Origin: an uncultured Lachnospiraceae bacterium
GTDB taxonomy: Bacteria > Bacillota > Clostridia > Lachnospirales > Lachnospiraceae
Assembly: GCA_949742505.1 (NCBI GenBank)
Contig: CATJPU010000338.1
Coordinates: forward strand, 1 to 50,472
DNA: 50,472 nt
Direction: 5' to 3'
A model generated the notes under the pieces. The model was not told the origin of the DNA. It was given only the letters and a program-made list of their open reading frames with translations, and ran no database searches. A program made the position numbers and the translations under genes. Of this stretch, positions 43,255 to 50,472 are shown piece by piece. Within the stretch, counting starts at the first letter, position 1, and every line of letters starts with the position of its first letter.

Positions 43255-46200
43255 TTACATCCTCCTGTTATGTTCCCGAAACATCTTGTCCGCAAAATAT
43301 AGTTCCTGCTCGTACTCCATCATCGCACGTTTCCTCTCAGCCGGCCCCATAGACGCCATAGCATTGAGCTTACCATATTTTCCGGTCGCTGTAATCTCTC
43401 TTTCCTGCTTCAGAATTTGTTCCGGCTCTGTATGAGCCTTTTTTGTCCTGTCATTACTTTCATGAAAAGAATATTTTACCAGTTCGTCTCCAAACAGAAT
43501 AAAATCCTTTACATAGATATTCTCATACATCGGCGTCAGACTTTCTGTCTGGTATCCCAGATCTTCCATCTCTCCCCGCCGCATCTTATAGATAATCTTC
43601 ACCTTTCCTCCCGGCGAAGCCTGATAAGAAATCATCACTCTGTCATACAGCTGAACTTCCCTGAGCCACCCCTCCGGATAATTCAGATAGAATGGGAAAA
43701 TAATCCGCTTCTCGCACATTTCCCTCAAAACTCTGTGGAAAATCTCTTCCGCTTCTGAAACCATATCCCTGTCCGAGTAATACTTAAGCAGCGCAATCTT
43801 ACAGATATCCGCCAATTCCTCGTCCCGGTGTTCTTCATTCAGAATCACCTCAAATATAGAATGGCCAATCTCTCTGCCATATACCACATATTCTTTACAC
43901 ACATAGGCAAGATATGCCTGCTTCAACCGGAAATAAGGATTCCCATTCACATAATAATCAACAAAAATATCCTCTTCTCCAAACATATATTCCGAAAACA
44001 GCATCTGCGTGATAATCCGCTCGCCAAGCTTGGTAACCGGAAGCTCATATTCCTTCGCCACCTTCCAGAGCGCCTTCATGCTTCTGGTAGAGCCGCAGTA
44101 ATAATTAGCCAGATAAGTCAGCGTGACCTTATCATACTGCTGCCGCTTAAACAATTCAAAGCTCAAATACAGCATGAAATCATCTTCCTCGTAGCTGTCT
44201 TCCCGAATCCGCTTTGTGCACAGACGGAATACCTCTTTCTCGTCAAAAGCTCCTACCCCATGCTGCATAATATTTTCAAAATTCACTTCCAGCTTACTGC
44301 CCTCACTGCCCCAGTTCGCAATTCTGGACATATATTTCTTACACATCTCCATATAGCGGGGTTCGTAGAACAGACGCTTCGTCTCAAAAGCCACCGAATC
44401 CGTATGGTAAAATCCATCCATAGACTCCCATACAATTCTTGCTTCCTTGTCGTACAGATAGACGATCATACCTTCTTTTTTATATGGTACTCTCTGCTGA
44501 ATGCTTCCGTCCTTCTCGATTACGCGGACACATTTCAGATTATGGACCTTCGTCTTAACCTCATAGGCATAGCAGATATCCCGCATAGCTTCCAGACGCT
44601 CGCCGGTCATCTCCTCTTCCACGCAGAATCTCTTATATATAATCTTCAGAGAATCGGTAATATGACGCTTCATAAGCTGATCCCAAGCAAAGATTACCAT
44701 CTGCTCCCGGTAGCTGATATACAAATCACTGGCGTACTCCTCATACGTAATCAAATTCGCATAAAGTAACGCCGCCTTCTTATAATTCAGCGTATTGCCA
44801 TGCATAAAATAAAGGAAAATTGATCTGGGAAGCGCCTCTCTTACATATTCTTCTTCGATGGTCGACATATAATATTCATAAAGTCTTGCAATCTTAAGCT
44901 CCGCATCCACCGCTCTCTGATACCACACAAAATACCGTTTATCCAGCTTATTCCCCTTAATCAGCAGAGTACAAATCGTATTTAGAATCATCGGCTCCGG
45001 ATACATACCATAAATCCGCTCCAGAATACGAAACAGAAAAAGACTGTAGCTTTTGCGCTGACTCGCAAGATTCGATACATAGAGAGCAAATTCTCTCGGC
45101 ATCAGCCTGTATTTAGACGCAAAATTCAGCACCATCAGCTCAAACTGACCCAATTTTTTCAGGAGCATATTCCTGTCTTTGTAGCACTCGAAAGCCTGAA
45201 GAAGAAACAGTACCTCATTCGTCTGGTAATTATAATAATGCTGCTCCAGAGCCCGAAGCCTTCGATTGCTGTCCCGATACTGGGGATCAATTTCCAAAAG
45301 CATCAAAAGCAGCAGAGTCGAATCCTGATGCCGCATGTAAATCTTCCCAATCTCGTCCACTACCCGGCTCATATGGCTGCCCGCGCCCCGCACCAGGGCA
45401 GTCAGATACAGATAATATGCATTGCTTATGGGATCTTTGCCGATGGCAAACCGGTTATAATTATAGTTCTCCAGAATCCACTTCGCTTCCTCAACTCTCC
45501 GGCCCCGAAGATAAACATGGGCCTGAAACAACTGGAGAAACTCATCCATAGGATCATGCTGACGCATCTTCTTGACCTTCTCTACCGCGCTGTCCACCCA
45601 CTGATTCAGTTCCATGCGTCCGCCCATACAGGAGACATATTCTTTCACAACCTGCGCCATCATAAATTCAATCTCGCGCCGGTCCTCATTCATACTGACA
45701 TTCTGAATCACTTCCACATCATATGGCAGTATCTCATAGGGAGTTACCAGAAGCACCTTGCCAAAGTTACGTCCTGCATGCAGCCTGTCCGGATTCACCA
45801 AAAAGTCCACCTGATAGACATTCCCCACAAAATCGTCGGTAGAGAGGCGGGTTCGTCCCACAGACAGAAATTCTCCTTCCGTCTTCACTTCAATCGGCAT
45901 ATATCCCCAGGTGTTCTTAATAATCGTCACCATTCCCTTGGTGACCTCTTTGATATCCTCAAAAAACATACCCTCGCCCGGAAGAGTCAGAAAGATACAC
46001 TCCTTCTGCTTAATACCCACAAGAAACTCTTCCATGGCCTGTTCCCCCAGAGACCACTTCCTCATATTATCATATAAATAGAAGGTTCTGGGATTCTCGT
46101 ACTTTAACACCTCGTAAAACTCTCTGGAGCGAAACAGCTTCTGCGCCTCTACAAAATCCCGGATTGCCAGTCTCTTGAAATCGTCGGTATTCTGAACCTT

Positions 46201-46566
46201 GCCGTAACTTGTCATAACGTAAGGCTTTTCGATAATTGCAGTAAATGGAATCCGGTATTCTCCTCCAGTGCAGACAACCGTAAAGTCGCCTTTCTCCACA
46301 TGTCCGGGAAGCAGTCCCCTTCCGTCATACTCAAACTCCACCTTAACAGGATTCCCCTCAAACCCCTGATCAATGCAGCGCATACGATAGGAAGACGGAT
46401 ATACGAGTCCCCTGATAGACCCCTCTGCCCGGTTTTTCACTGTAAAACTTCCCCGGTATACCTCACCTTCCCCAATGGTAAGAATCAGGCTTGTCTCTGG
46501 AAAGACAACCTCAGGCTTTTGCACCTGAAAGTCCCCTTTTGAAAACTTTTTGATTTTATTTTTCAA
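43255..46566 (-). CDS. Giant beta-domain plus alpha-solenoid protein (DUF5717-type)
   Basis: About 1103 residues from a TTG start (LKNKIKKFSKGDFQVQKPEVVF). I chose it because AGAGGTGA lies just upstream and the promoter's likely start point excludes the ORF track's ATG at 46659. Residues 1-140 are beta-rich and Ig-like (SLILTIGEGEVYRGSFTVKNRAEGSIRG, GEYRIPFTAIIEKP). The remaining 950 or so residues are helical, rich in Tyr, Leu and Glu, with repeat-like segments such as AHVYLRGRRVEEAKWILENYNY, suggesting a long solenoid. The C-terminus is charged (ELYFADKMFREHNRRM). No signal peptide or membrane segment. First gene of a three-gene operon. No known enzyme motif. Probably a scaffold or substrate adaptor for the Hsp70-like protein. 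Confidence 0.82.
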   Translation of the reverse strand: MKNKIKKFSKGDFQVQKPEVVFPETSLILTIGEGEVYRGSFTVKNRAEGSIRGLVYPSSYRMRCIDQGFEGNPVKVEFEYDGRGLLPGHVEKGDFTVVCTGGEYRIPFTAIIEKPYVMTSYGKVQNTDDFKRLAIRDFVEAQKLFRSREFYEVLKYENPRTFYLYDNMRKWSLGEQAMEEFLVGIKQKECIFLTLPGEGMFFEDIKEVTKGMVTIIKNTWGYMPIEVKTEGEFLSVGRTRLSTDDFVGNVYQVDFLVNPDRLHAGRNFGKVLLVTPYEILPYDVEVIQNVSMNEDRREIEFMMAQVVKEYVSCMGGRMELNQWVDSAVEKVKKMRQHDPMDEFLQLFQAHVYLRGRRVEEAKWILENYNYNRFAIGKDPISNAYYLYLTALVRGAGSHMSRVVDEIGKIYMRHQDSTLLLLMLLEIDPQYRDSNRRLRALEQHYYNYQTNEVLFLLQAFECYKDRNMLLKKLGQFELMVLNFASKYRLMPREFALYVSNLASQRKSYSLFLFRILERIYGMYPEPMILNTICTLLIKGNKLDKRYFVWYQRAVDAELKIARLYEYYMSTIEEEYVREALPRSIFLYFMHGNTLNYKKAALLYANLITYEEYASDLYISYREQMVIFAWDQLMKRHITDSLKIIYKRFCVEEEMTGERLEAMRDICYAYEVKTKVHNLKCVRVIEKDGSIQQRVPYKKEGMIVYLYDKEARIVWESMDGFYHTDSVAFETKRLFYEPRYMEMCKKYMSRIANWGSEGSKLEVNFENIMQHGVGAFDEKEVFRLCTKRIREDSYEEDDFMLYLSFELFKRQQYDKVTLTYLANYYCGSTRSMKALWKVAKEYELPVTKLGERIITQMLFSEYMFGEEDIFVDYYVNGNPYFRLKQAYLAYVCKEYVVYGREIGHSIFEVILNEEHRDEELADICKIALLKYYSDRDMVSEAEEIFHRVLREMCEKRIIFPFYLNYPEGWLREVQLYDRVMISYQASPGGKVKIIYKMRRGEMEDLGYQTESLTPMYENIYVKDFILFGDELVKYSFHESNDRTKKAHTEPEQILKQEREITATGKYGKLNAMASMGPAERKRAMMEYEQELYFADKMFREHNRRM

Positions 46567-46623
46567 GCCATTCACCTCTTTAGCATTGCATTTTATTTTA
46601 AACATACTATAATAAATTATAGC

Positions 46624-46652
46624 ATTATTGTATGAAGTATGTAAATGGTCAA
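46624..46652 (-). promoter_or_regulatory. Promoter of the giant-protein operon
   Basis: TTGACC and AATAAT with a 17-base spacer on the minus strand. Transcription would start near 46617, about 50 bases before the TTG start codon. The divergent aminotransferase starts only 24 bases beyond the -35 box. Confidence 0.6.
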
Positions 46653-46675
46653 AGCACAAAATATAGGAGAATTAT

Positions 46676-47788
46676 ATGTCAGACAAAATGAATCTGCAAA
46701 AACGCCCCGCATTTCATGGGAGTGATATTGAACAAATCGCACGCTGCTACGGCATCCCTAAGGAAACGATTATCCGATTCGGAGCCAACGTGAATCCTCT
46801 CGGCCTGTCGGCTTCCCTTCGCGAGAAGCTTGCAGCTAACTTAGATGTAATTACCCGTTACCCGGACCGGGATTATAAGAGTCTAAGAAAGGTGATTGCC
46901 GAATATTGTCATAGCGATATGAATTATGTGGTAACCGGCAACGGCTCTACCGAATTGATTTCCCTGCTTATCAGCCAGAGGAACGCCCGTCACGCGCTGG
47001 TAATCGGCCCCACCTACTCCGAATACGAACGGGAACTATCCCTTACCGGAGGCCGAATCTCCAACTATTATCTAAAAGAGTCCGAAGATTTCCGGCTGGA
47101 TATGGATGATTTGAGCAAATCATTGGAACGCGGCGTGGACTTTCTGATTCTCTGCAATCCCAACAATCCAACTTCTTCCGCTCTGAATCAGGAAGAGTTA
47201 AAGGCCGTACTGGATGAATGCAGGAGGCAGAATATCTTTGTCATGATTGACGAGACTTATGTGGAATTCGCACCTTCGATCGAAGAGATTACCGCCATGC
47301 CTTTGGTTCCGGATTACGACAACCTAATGGTCATCCGCGGCGTATCCAAGTTTTTCGCCGCCCCGGGGCTCCGCTTAGGTTACGGTATTACCAGCAATCA
47401 GGAATTCCTCACTACCTTAAAGAAACATCAGAACCCATGGAGCTTAAACAGTATCGGCGCCTGCGCAGGAGAGCTGATGCTTCAGGAGACCGGTTATATC
47501 TCAGAGACCAGACGGCTTATCGCATCCGAACGGGAACGGTGCCTGCGCACTTTGAAAGACTTCCGCTATGCGAAGACCTACCCTTCTTACGGGAACTTTA
47601 TTCTGGTTAAAATCCGCAAAGAAGAACTGGACTCCTTCATGATATTTGAACACGCCATCCGGCAGGGACTCATGATCCGGGACTGCTCCTCCTTCGCAGG
47701 ACTCCCGGGAGAATACATCCGGTTCTGTATTATGAAACCGGAAGACAATACAAGGCTGCTCGGGTGCCTTGGAGAATTGCTTGCATAA
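46676..47788 (+). CDS. PLP-dependent aminotransferase, HisC/CobD-like
   Basis: 370 residues of the fold-type I class I/II family. RFGANVNPLGLSASLREKL is the start typical of threonine-phosphate decarboxylase (CobD) and histidinol-phosphate aminotransferase. GNGSTELISLL binds the cofactor phosphate, LILCNPNNPTS and VMIDETYVEFAP hold the ring-stacking and Asp residues, and the PLP lysine is in RGVSKFFAAPGLRLGYG. The C-terminal Arg for the substrate carboxylate is in EYIRFCIM. No histidine or cobalamin gene is near, so the exact reaction is open. Single gene, divergent from the giant-protein operon. Confidence 0.87.
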   Translation: MSDKMNLQKRPAFHGSDIEQIARCYGIPKETIIRFGANVNPLGLSASLREKLAANLDVITRYPDRDYKSLRKVIAEYCHSDMNYVVTGNGSTELISLLISQRNARHALVIGPTYSEYERELSLTGGRISNYYLKESEDFRLDMDDLSKSLERGVDFLILCNPNNPTSSALNQEELKAVLDECRRQNIFVMIDETYVEFAPSIEEITAMPLVPDYDNLMVIRGVSKFFAAPGLRLGYGITSNQEFLTTLKKHQNPWSLNSIGACAGELMLQETGYISETRRLIASERERCLRTLKDFRYAKTYPSYGNFILVKIRKEELDSFMIFEHAIRQGLMIRDCSSFAGLPGEYIRFCIMKPEDNTRLLGCLGELLA

Positions 47789-47810
47789 TAACATCGAACA
47801 AAGGCAGTTG

Positions 47811-47906
47811 TATCTCCCGTCTTAAGTAACAGTTCGGACAAGTTCTGCGCCGCAGTATGCGGGGAAGCTGACCGTCTGAACCGTTGCCGCCTTAATGCAA
47901 CTGCCT
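47811..47906. repeat. Nested hairpin with GTAACAGTT-type arms, copy C
   Basis: An outer stem AGGCAGTTG/CAACTGCCT encloses GTAAC-x-GTTCGGAC paired with GTCTGAAC-x-GTTGC, which encloses CCGCA/TGCGG. The result is a long, layered hairpin of about 96 bases between two convergent genes. CTGCCTCTGC at its right edge is shared with copy B. It could end transcription from either side or be a small RNA; the sequence does not decide. Confidence 0.5.
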
Positions 47907-47937
47907 CTGCTTAATTTATACAAAACCTGACTTTCTC

Positions 47938-48288
47938 TTATTTCTTCAAAATTAAAGCAATCATGGCAAGTTCTTCGCTGCCCGTATTCTTCAGCCCATG
48001 ACCATGACCGTCGCCGCAGTAGGTCACATCTCCCGCTTCTACGTCGATTGCCTGTCCGTCCTCTTCATACATTCCCTTTCCTGACAGAATGTAATAGACC
48101 TCCGCCTCGTCATGATGCTCATGATGTCCAATCTCACAATTGGGCTTCAACGTGATGCGGCTGAACATCCGGCAGTGCTCTCCGCACTGTTCCGGTGTAA
48201 TCAGAAGCTCTTTCGTCATATATCCGGCGCCTCCGTACACACGCTCCACATCCGTCTTCACTCTGTCCTTCGTTGTTGTCTTTAACAT
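47938..48288 (-). CDS. Small single-domain cupin protein
   Basis: 116 residues with one cupin barrel. Motif 1 is KPNCEIGHHEHHDEAEVYYILSGKGMYEEDG, with metal-ligand His and Glu, and motif 2 is AGDVTYCGDGHGHGLKNTG. These bind a metal; reactions vary from isomerases to sugar- or auxin-binding proteins. The substrate cannot be predicted. Cytoplasmic, apparently transcribed alone. Confidence 0.9.
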   Translation of the reverse strand: MLKTTTKDRVKTDVERVYGGAGYMTKELLITPEQCGEHCRMFSRITLKPNCEIGHHEHHDEAEVYYILSGKGMYEEDGQAIDVEAGDVTYCGDGHGHGLKNTGSEELAMIALILKK

Positions 48289-48433
48289 GATAGAACCCTC
48301 CTTACAATTTCCTTATCATAGTAAACATTTTATCACACATCAATTTTCTCCGCAACAAGCCGGTTGTACGCCGGCCATGTCTAATATCTGTAAATTTAAA
48401 TTCACTCTTACGATTCCCTCCTACACAAAACTA

Positions 48434-49288
48434 TTATTTCTCATGGGAGCTCTTCCAAAACCAAAAACCTCCGAGAATCCCTCCTATGTAAAGAATATTG
48501 ACAAATATCGTAGGATTATCCTTTAACAGATACACAACTGCAACACCTGCCGCAAGGGAAACCGACAGCTTAAATGCAGAAATGATTCTCTTCTCCCGGA
48601 TATCCTTCGCACGTTGAAGCTGTTCATTCCTCTTCTGCTCCAGAATAAGATACTCCATCAAATCTTCGTCCCGGATTCTCGAAAGAATCCATTTATCTCT
48701 CAAAAAGTGAGCTTCTTCCCTGTTCCGGCGGAAAAATCCTCTTTTCTTCGGTTCCTCTTCCACAAATTCCAACTCCGGCCTTTCTTCACCTTCTGAAACA
48801 TTCCAATCCTGCTCTGCCATCTTCTCTTCACCTTCCCCTTTGTCAATTATTTCTTCTATGTCCGATTCTTCTTCCGCAGTCTCTTCTGCTTCCGACCCAT
48901 TTTCCCCGGCCTTTTCCTCTATTTCCAACTCCTCTTTCACAGGCTCTTCTGCTTCCGGCTTATTCTCTCCGGTCTTGTCTTCTATTTCTGGCTTCGCTTT
49001 CGCAGTCTCTTCTGCTTCCAACTTATTCGCTCTGGTTTTTTCTGTTCCCGGCTCCTCTTTCACTGCTTCTTCCGCTTCCGGCTCATTCTCCCCCGCTTCT
49101 TCTGTTCCCTCATCCTCTTTCACTGCTTCTCCTGCTTCTGGTTCATTCTTTCCATCTTCCTCTCCTGTCATTTTATCACCGATACCGGCTTCCCCCTCTT
49201 CGCCTGTTTCCGTTTCCCGAACAGCCTCGCCTGCAGCAAACTCTTCTTTTCTTATTTCGTCTTCTGTATAAAACTTTTCTTCCGGCAT
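48434..49288 (-). CDS. Membrane-anchored protein with acidic tandem repeats
   Basis: 284 residues. Residues 45-150 hold about five repeats of 20-21 residues with the pattern NxPEAEExxKExxxxEExxGE, highly acidic. Residues 175-225 are basic and helical (KKRGFFRRNREEAHFLRDKWIL). The C-terminus has two hydrophobic segments (SAFKLSVSLAAGVAVVYLL and FVNILYIGGILGGFWFW). There is no N-terminal signal, so the acidic part probably faces the cytoplasm. No family recognised. The repeats differ in sequence, so they are old or diverged by selection. Single gene. Confidence 0.75.
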   Translation of the reverse strand: MPEEKFYTEDEIRKEEFAAGEAVRETETGEEGEAGIGDKMTGEEDGKNEPEAGEAVKEDEGTEEAGENEPEAEEAVKEEPGTEKTRANKLEAEETAKAKPEIEDKTGENKPEAEEPVKEELEIEEKAGENGSEAEETAEEESDIEEIIDKGEGEEKMAEQDWNVSEGEERPELEFVEEEPKKRGFFRRNREEAHFLRDKWILSRIRDEDLMEYLILEQKRNEQLQRAKDIREKRIISAFKLSVSLAAGVAVVYLLKDNPTIFVNILYIGGILGGFWFWKSSHEK

Positions 49289-49356
49289 TTATATTCCCCT
49301 TCCTATTTTCGGCGCTTTACCGCACTTAAATCCACCTTATTAATTATATCTTAACA

Positions 49357-49405
49357 AACATTAGCAGCCCGTTAAGTATATCTAATTGAACATTAGTCGT
49401 TCAAT
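49357..49405. promoter_or_regulatory. Inverted and direct repeats upstream of the acidic-repeat gene
   Basis: ATTGAAC and GTTCAAT form 7-bp arms at 49385-49405. AACATTAG, followed by an AAGTATA string, occurs twice (49357 and 49389). This may be an operator or promoter region for the minus-strand gene starting at 49288. The rest of 49406-49600 is AT-rich and shows nothing I can name. Confidence 0.35.
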
Positions 49406-49596
49406 AAGTATACATTGCAGCGCTTTCCGCAAAATTCGACTTCTGATGATATATTAAACCAAAATACAAAAAATGTACATATGATTTTAACAGATTTTCA
49501 CCCACTCTTACTGGCTTTGACCGAAAGAACTAACCTTGCGTCACAGCAAATTATTGCAGCGGATTGCCTAATACACTCTAAAAGGCGCCCGATAAG

Positions 49597-49648
49597 CCAA
49601 AAACAGAGCAGGCAATTCCCAATTTCCGGGGATTGTCTGCTCTGTTTG
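49597..49648 (-). terminator. Terminator of the SleB-like gene
   Basis: AAACAGAGCAGGCAATTCCC and GGGGATTGTCTGCTCTGTTT pair over 20 bp, with two G-U pairs and a loop of seven bases. The minus strand continues with TTTTTGG. It lies about 30 bases after the stop. Confidence 0.85.
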
Positions 49649-49680
49649 AGCCAAATAAGGTATTCCTCATTATTTCTCTT

Positions 49681-50391
49681 TTAGTGGAAGAAATGCGCTC
49701 CAATCTGCATTCCATAACCGCCCTGGTCAAAATATAAGCATCCGCCGATTGGATTCTGGCCGGAAAGTGCAGCATCCGCCGCCTGCAGAGCTGTCGCGGT
49801 ATACCCTCCTGAACTTCTTACCTGATCTAACCATCCGCTTCCTGCAGGACCAAACTGTCCCGGCTGATAGATGACGGCTTCCATCGTATTCGGATATACG
49901 CCGCTGGCAATCCGGTTCAGAACCACCGCTCCTACGGCAACCTGTCCCTCAAAAGACTGGTTTCCCGCTTCGCAGAAAATAATAGATGCTAAAAGTTCTC
50001 TGTCTAAACCGCCTCCGGAAACAGATGTCGTTCTGGCTGCCGCTTCGGCTGCCTGCGCTTCTTTCGCCGCCTGCTCGGCCTTCTGTCTCTCTTCGGCTTC
50101 CTTCTGCGCCCTTAACTCTTCCGCCTTTTCCTCCGCTTTCGCCAGCGCTTCTCTTACAGTGTCCGCAGGCTTCTCATTCACATCAGCCTTTTTACCGTCC
50201 GCCGCTTCCTCAAAACCATCAGACAGAAGCAGTTCCATGGACAGCACCGCTGTCCCCGTAAGAATCCCATCCTGCATATCTGCCGCATGACTCGTAAATC
50301 CTAATGTCATCGTAGATACAGCCACCGAAGCGGCCATACACATTCGCGCCTTTGCAATTCCGTTTTTTAAATTAAATTTGTATTTCAACAT
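49681..50391 (-). CDS. SleB-like cell wall (spore cortex) hydrolase
   Basis: 236 residues. A signal peptide occupies about residues 1-37 (MCMAASVAVSTMTLGFTSHAA). Residues 75-120 are an Ala/Glu/Lys-rich helix (EKAEELRAQKEAEERQKAEQ). The catalytic hydrolase_2/SleB domain follows from about 128: LLASIIFCEAGNQSFEGQVAVGAVVLNRIAS carries the catalytic Glu, with GQFGPAGSGW and GCLYFDQGG later. SleB proteins are lytic transglycosylases that cut spore cortex peptidoglycan at germination; vegetative relatives also exist. It lacks the usual N-terminal peptidoglycan-binding domain of SleB, which the coiled segment replaces. No ypeB follows. AGGAGGG precedes the ATG. Confidence 0.88.
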   Translation of the reverse strand: MLKYKFNLKNGIAKARMCMAASVAVSTMTLGFTSHAADMQDGILTGTAVLSMELLLSDGFEEAADGKKADVNEKPADTVREALAKAEEKAEELRAQKEAEERQKAEQAAKEAQAAEAAARTTSVSGGGLDRELLASIIFCEAGNQSFEGQVAVGAVVLNRIASGVYPNTMEAVIYQPGQFGPAGSGWLDQVRSSGGYTATALQAADAALSGQNPIGGCLYFDQGGYGMQIGAHFFH

Positions 50392-50472
50392 AAATATGAT
50401 TCCCTCCTGTATACATACTTTGTATTGTTAATAAAGTATACTCATTTTTTTCAACTTTATTACAATTATTAC

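Noticed and set aside
43828-44769. 313-codon open frame on the plus strand
   Set aside because: Antisense to the giant protein; composition (His, Ile, Leu rich) and lack of motifs mark it as a shadow. The same holds for 45238-46077.
46676-47788. Part of a histidine or cobalamin pathway cluster
   Set aside because: The enzyme is HisC/CobD-like, but no other gene of either pathway lies in the window.
48840-49140. CRISPR-like array in the repetitive region
   Set aside because: The periodicity of about 60 bases is coding, diverged and without constant repeats or unique spacers.
48840-49271. 143-codon Ser/Ala/Pro-rich frame on the plus strand
   Set aside because: It is the reverse complement of the acidic repeat region; the repeats explain the open frame.

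Overview
The window looks like chromosomal DNA of a spore-forming, gut-type Clostridia bacterium, most likely Lachnospiraceae. I base this on moderate GC, strong AGGAGG-type ribosome binding sites, a class III (Firmicutes) fructose-1,6-bisphosphatase, a SleB-type spore-cortex hydrolase gene, DUF1292, DUF3784 and DUF5662 proteins, and a DUF5716/DUF5717-type gene pair. I recognise no rRNA, tRNA, CRISPR array, integrase or intact transposase. Most of the window is ordinary chromosome, but several loci carry truncated genes and short palindromic repeats.

Layout. (1) 1-7.1 kb, minus strand: a probable nucleoside/sugar operon. It encodes a lipoprotein binding protein, two ABC permeases, a YesL-like membrane protein, a divergent nucleoside hydrolase and a LacI regulator fused in one chain to a PfkB sugar kinase. 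(2) 7.1-9 kb: a small helical protein, a decayed DUF3990-like gene, a large palindromic repeat and a DegV protein. (3) 9.1-12.4 kb, plus strand: a MarR regulator with an iron-dependent alcohol dehydrogenase, then an SNF-type sodium symporter. (4) Fbp on the minus strand, then a plus-strand cluster of two esterases and an ATP-grasp ligase (14.8-17.7 kb). (5) A PflX-like radical SAM protein with DUF3784, then a hypothetical protein with CstA, then thiC under a TPP riboswitch. (6) 23.5-29.3 kb: two flavodoxin-type redox genes, an orphan AbiEi-like protein, and a scrap-yard of truncated genes (DUF6765-like, TetR, flavodoxin, AraC joined to a MATE tail, AAA-ATPase-like). (7) 29.3-33 kb, minus strand: an orphan sugar-binding lipoprotein, a GH13 debranching-enzyme homologue that has lost its catalytic residues, and a TraX-like membrane protein, all tightly coupled. 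(8) 33-41 kb: DUF1292, a UvrD-type helicase, gltX, a ThrE-type exporter pair whose large subunit carries an N-terminal GNAT domain, thioredoxin reductase and purB. (9) 41.2-46.6 kb: a three-gene operon encoding a giant beta-domain plus alpha-solenoid protein, an Hsp70/actin-like protein and a TPR-like protein. (10) 46.7-50.5 kb: a HisC/CobD-like aminotransferase, a cupin, a membrane protein with an acidic tandem-repeat region, and a SleB-like hydrolase.

The best candidate for an undescribed system is the 41.2-46.6 kb operon. Its middle protein reads like a complete but very divergent Hsp70 (nucleotide-binding fold followed by a beta-sandwich), and it is tightly coupled to a solenoid of about 1100 residues. 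Next are the dead GH13/binding-protein/TraX operon, the two-esterase/ATP-grasp cluster, the LacI-PfkB fusion, and a palindromic repeat family found close to several broken genes.
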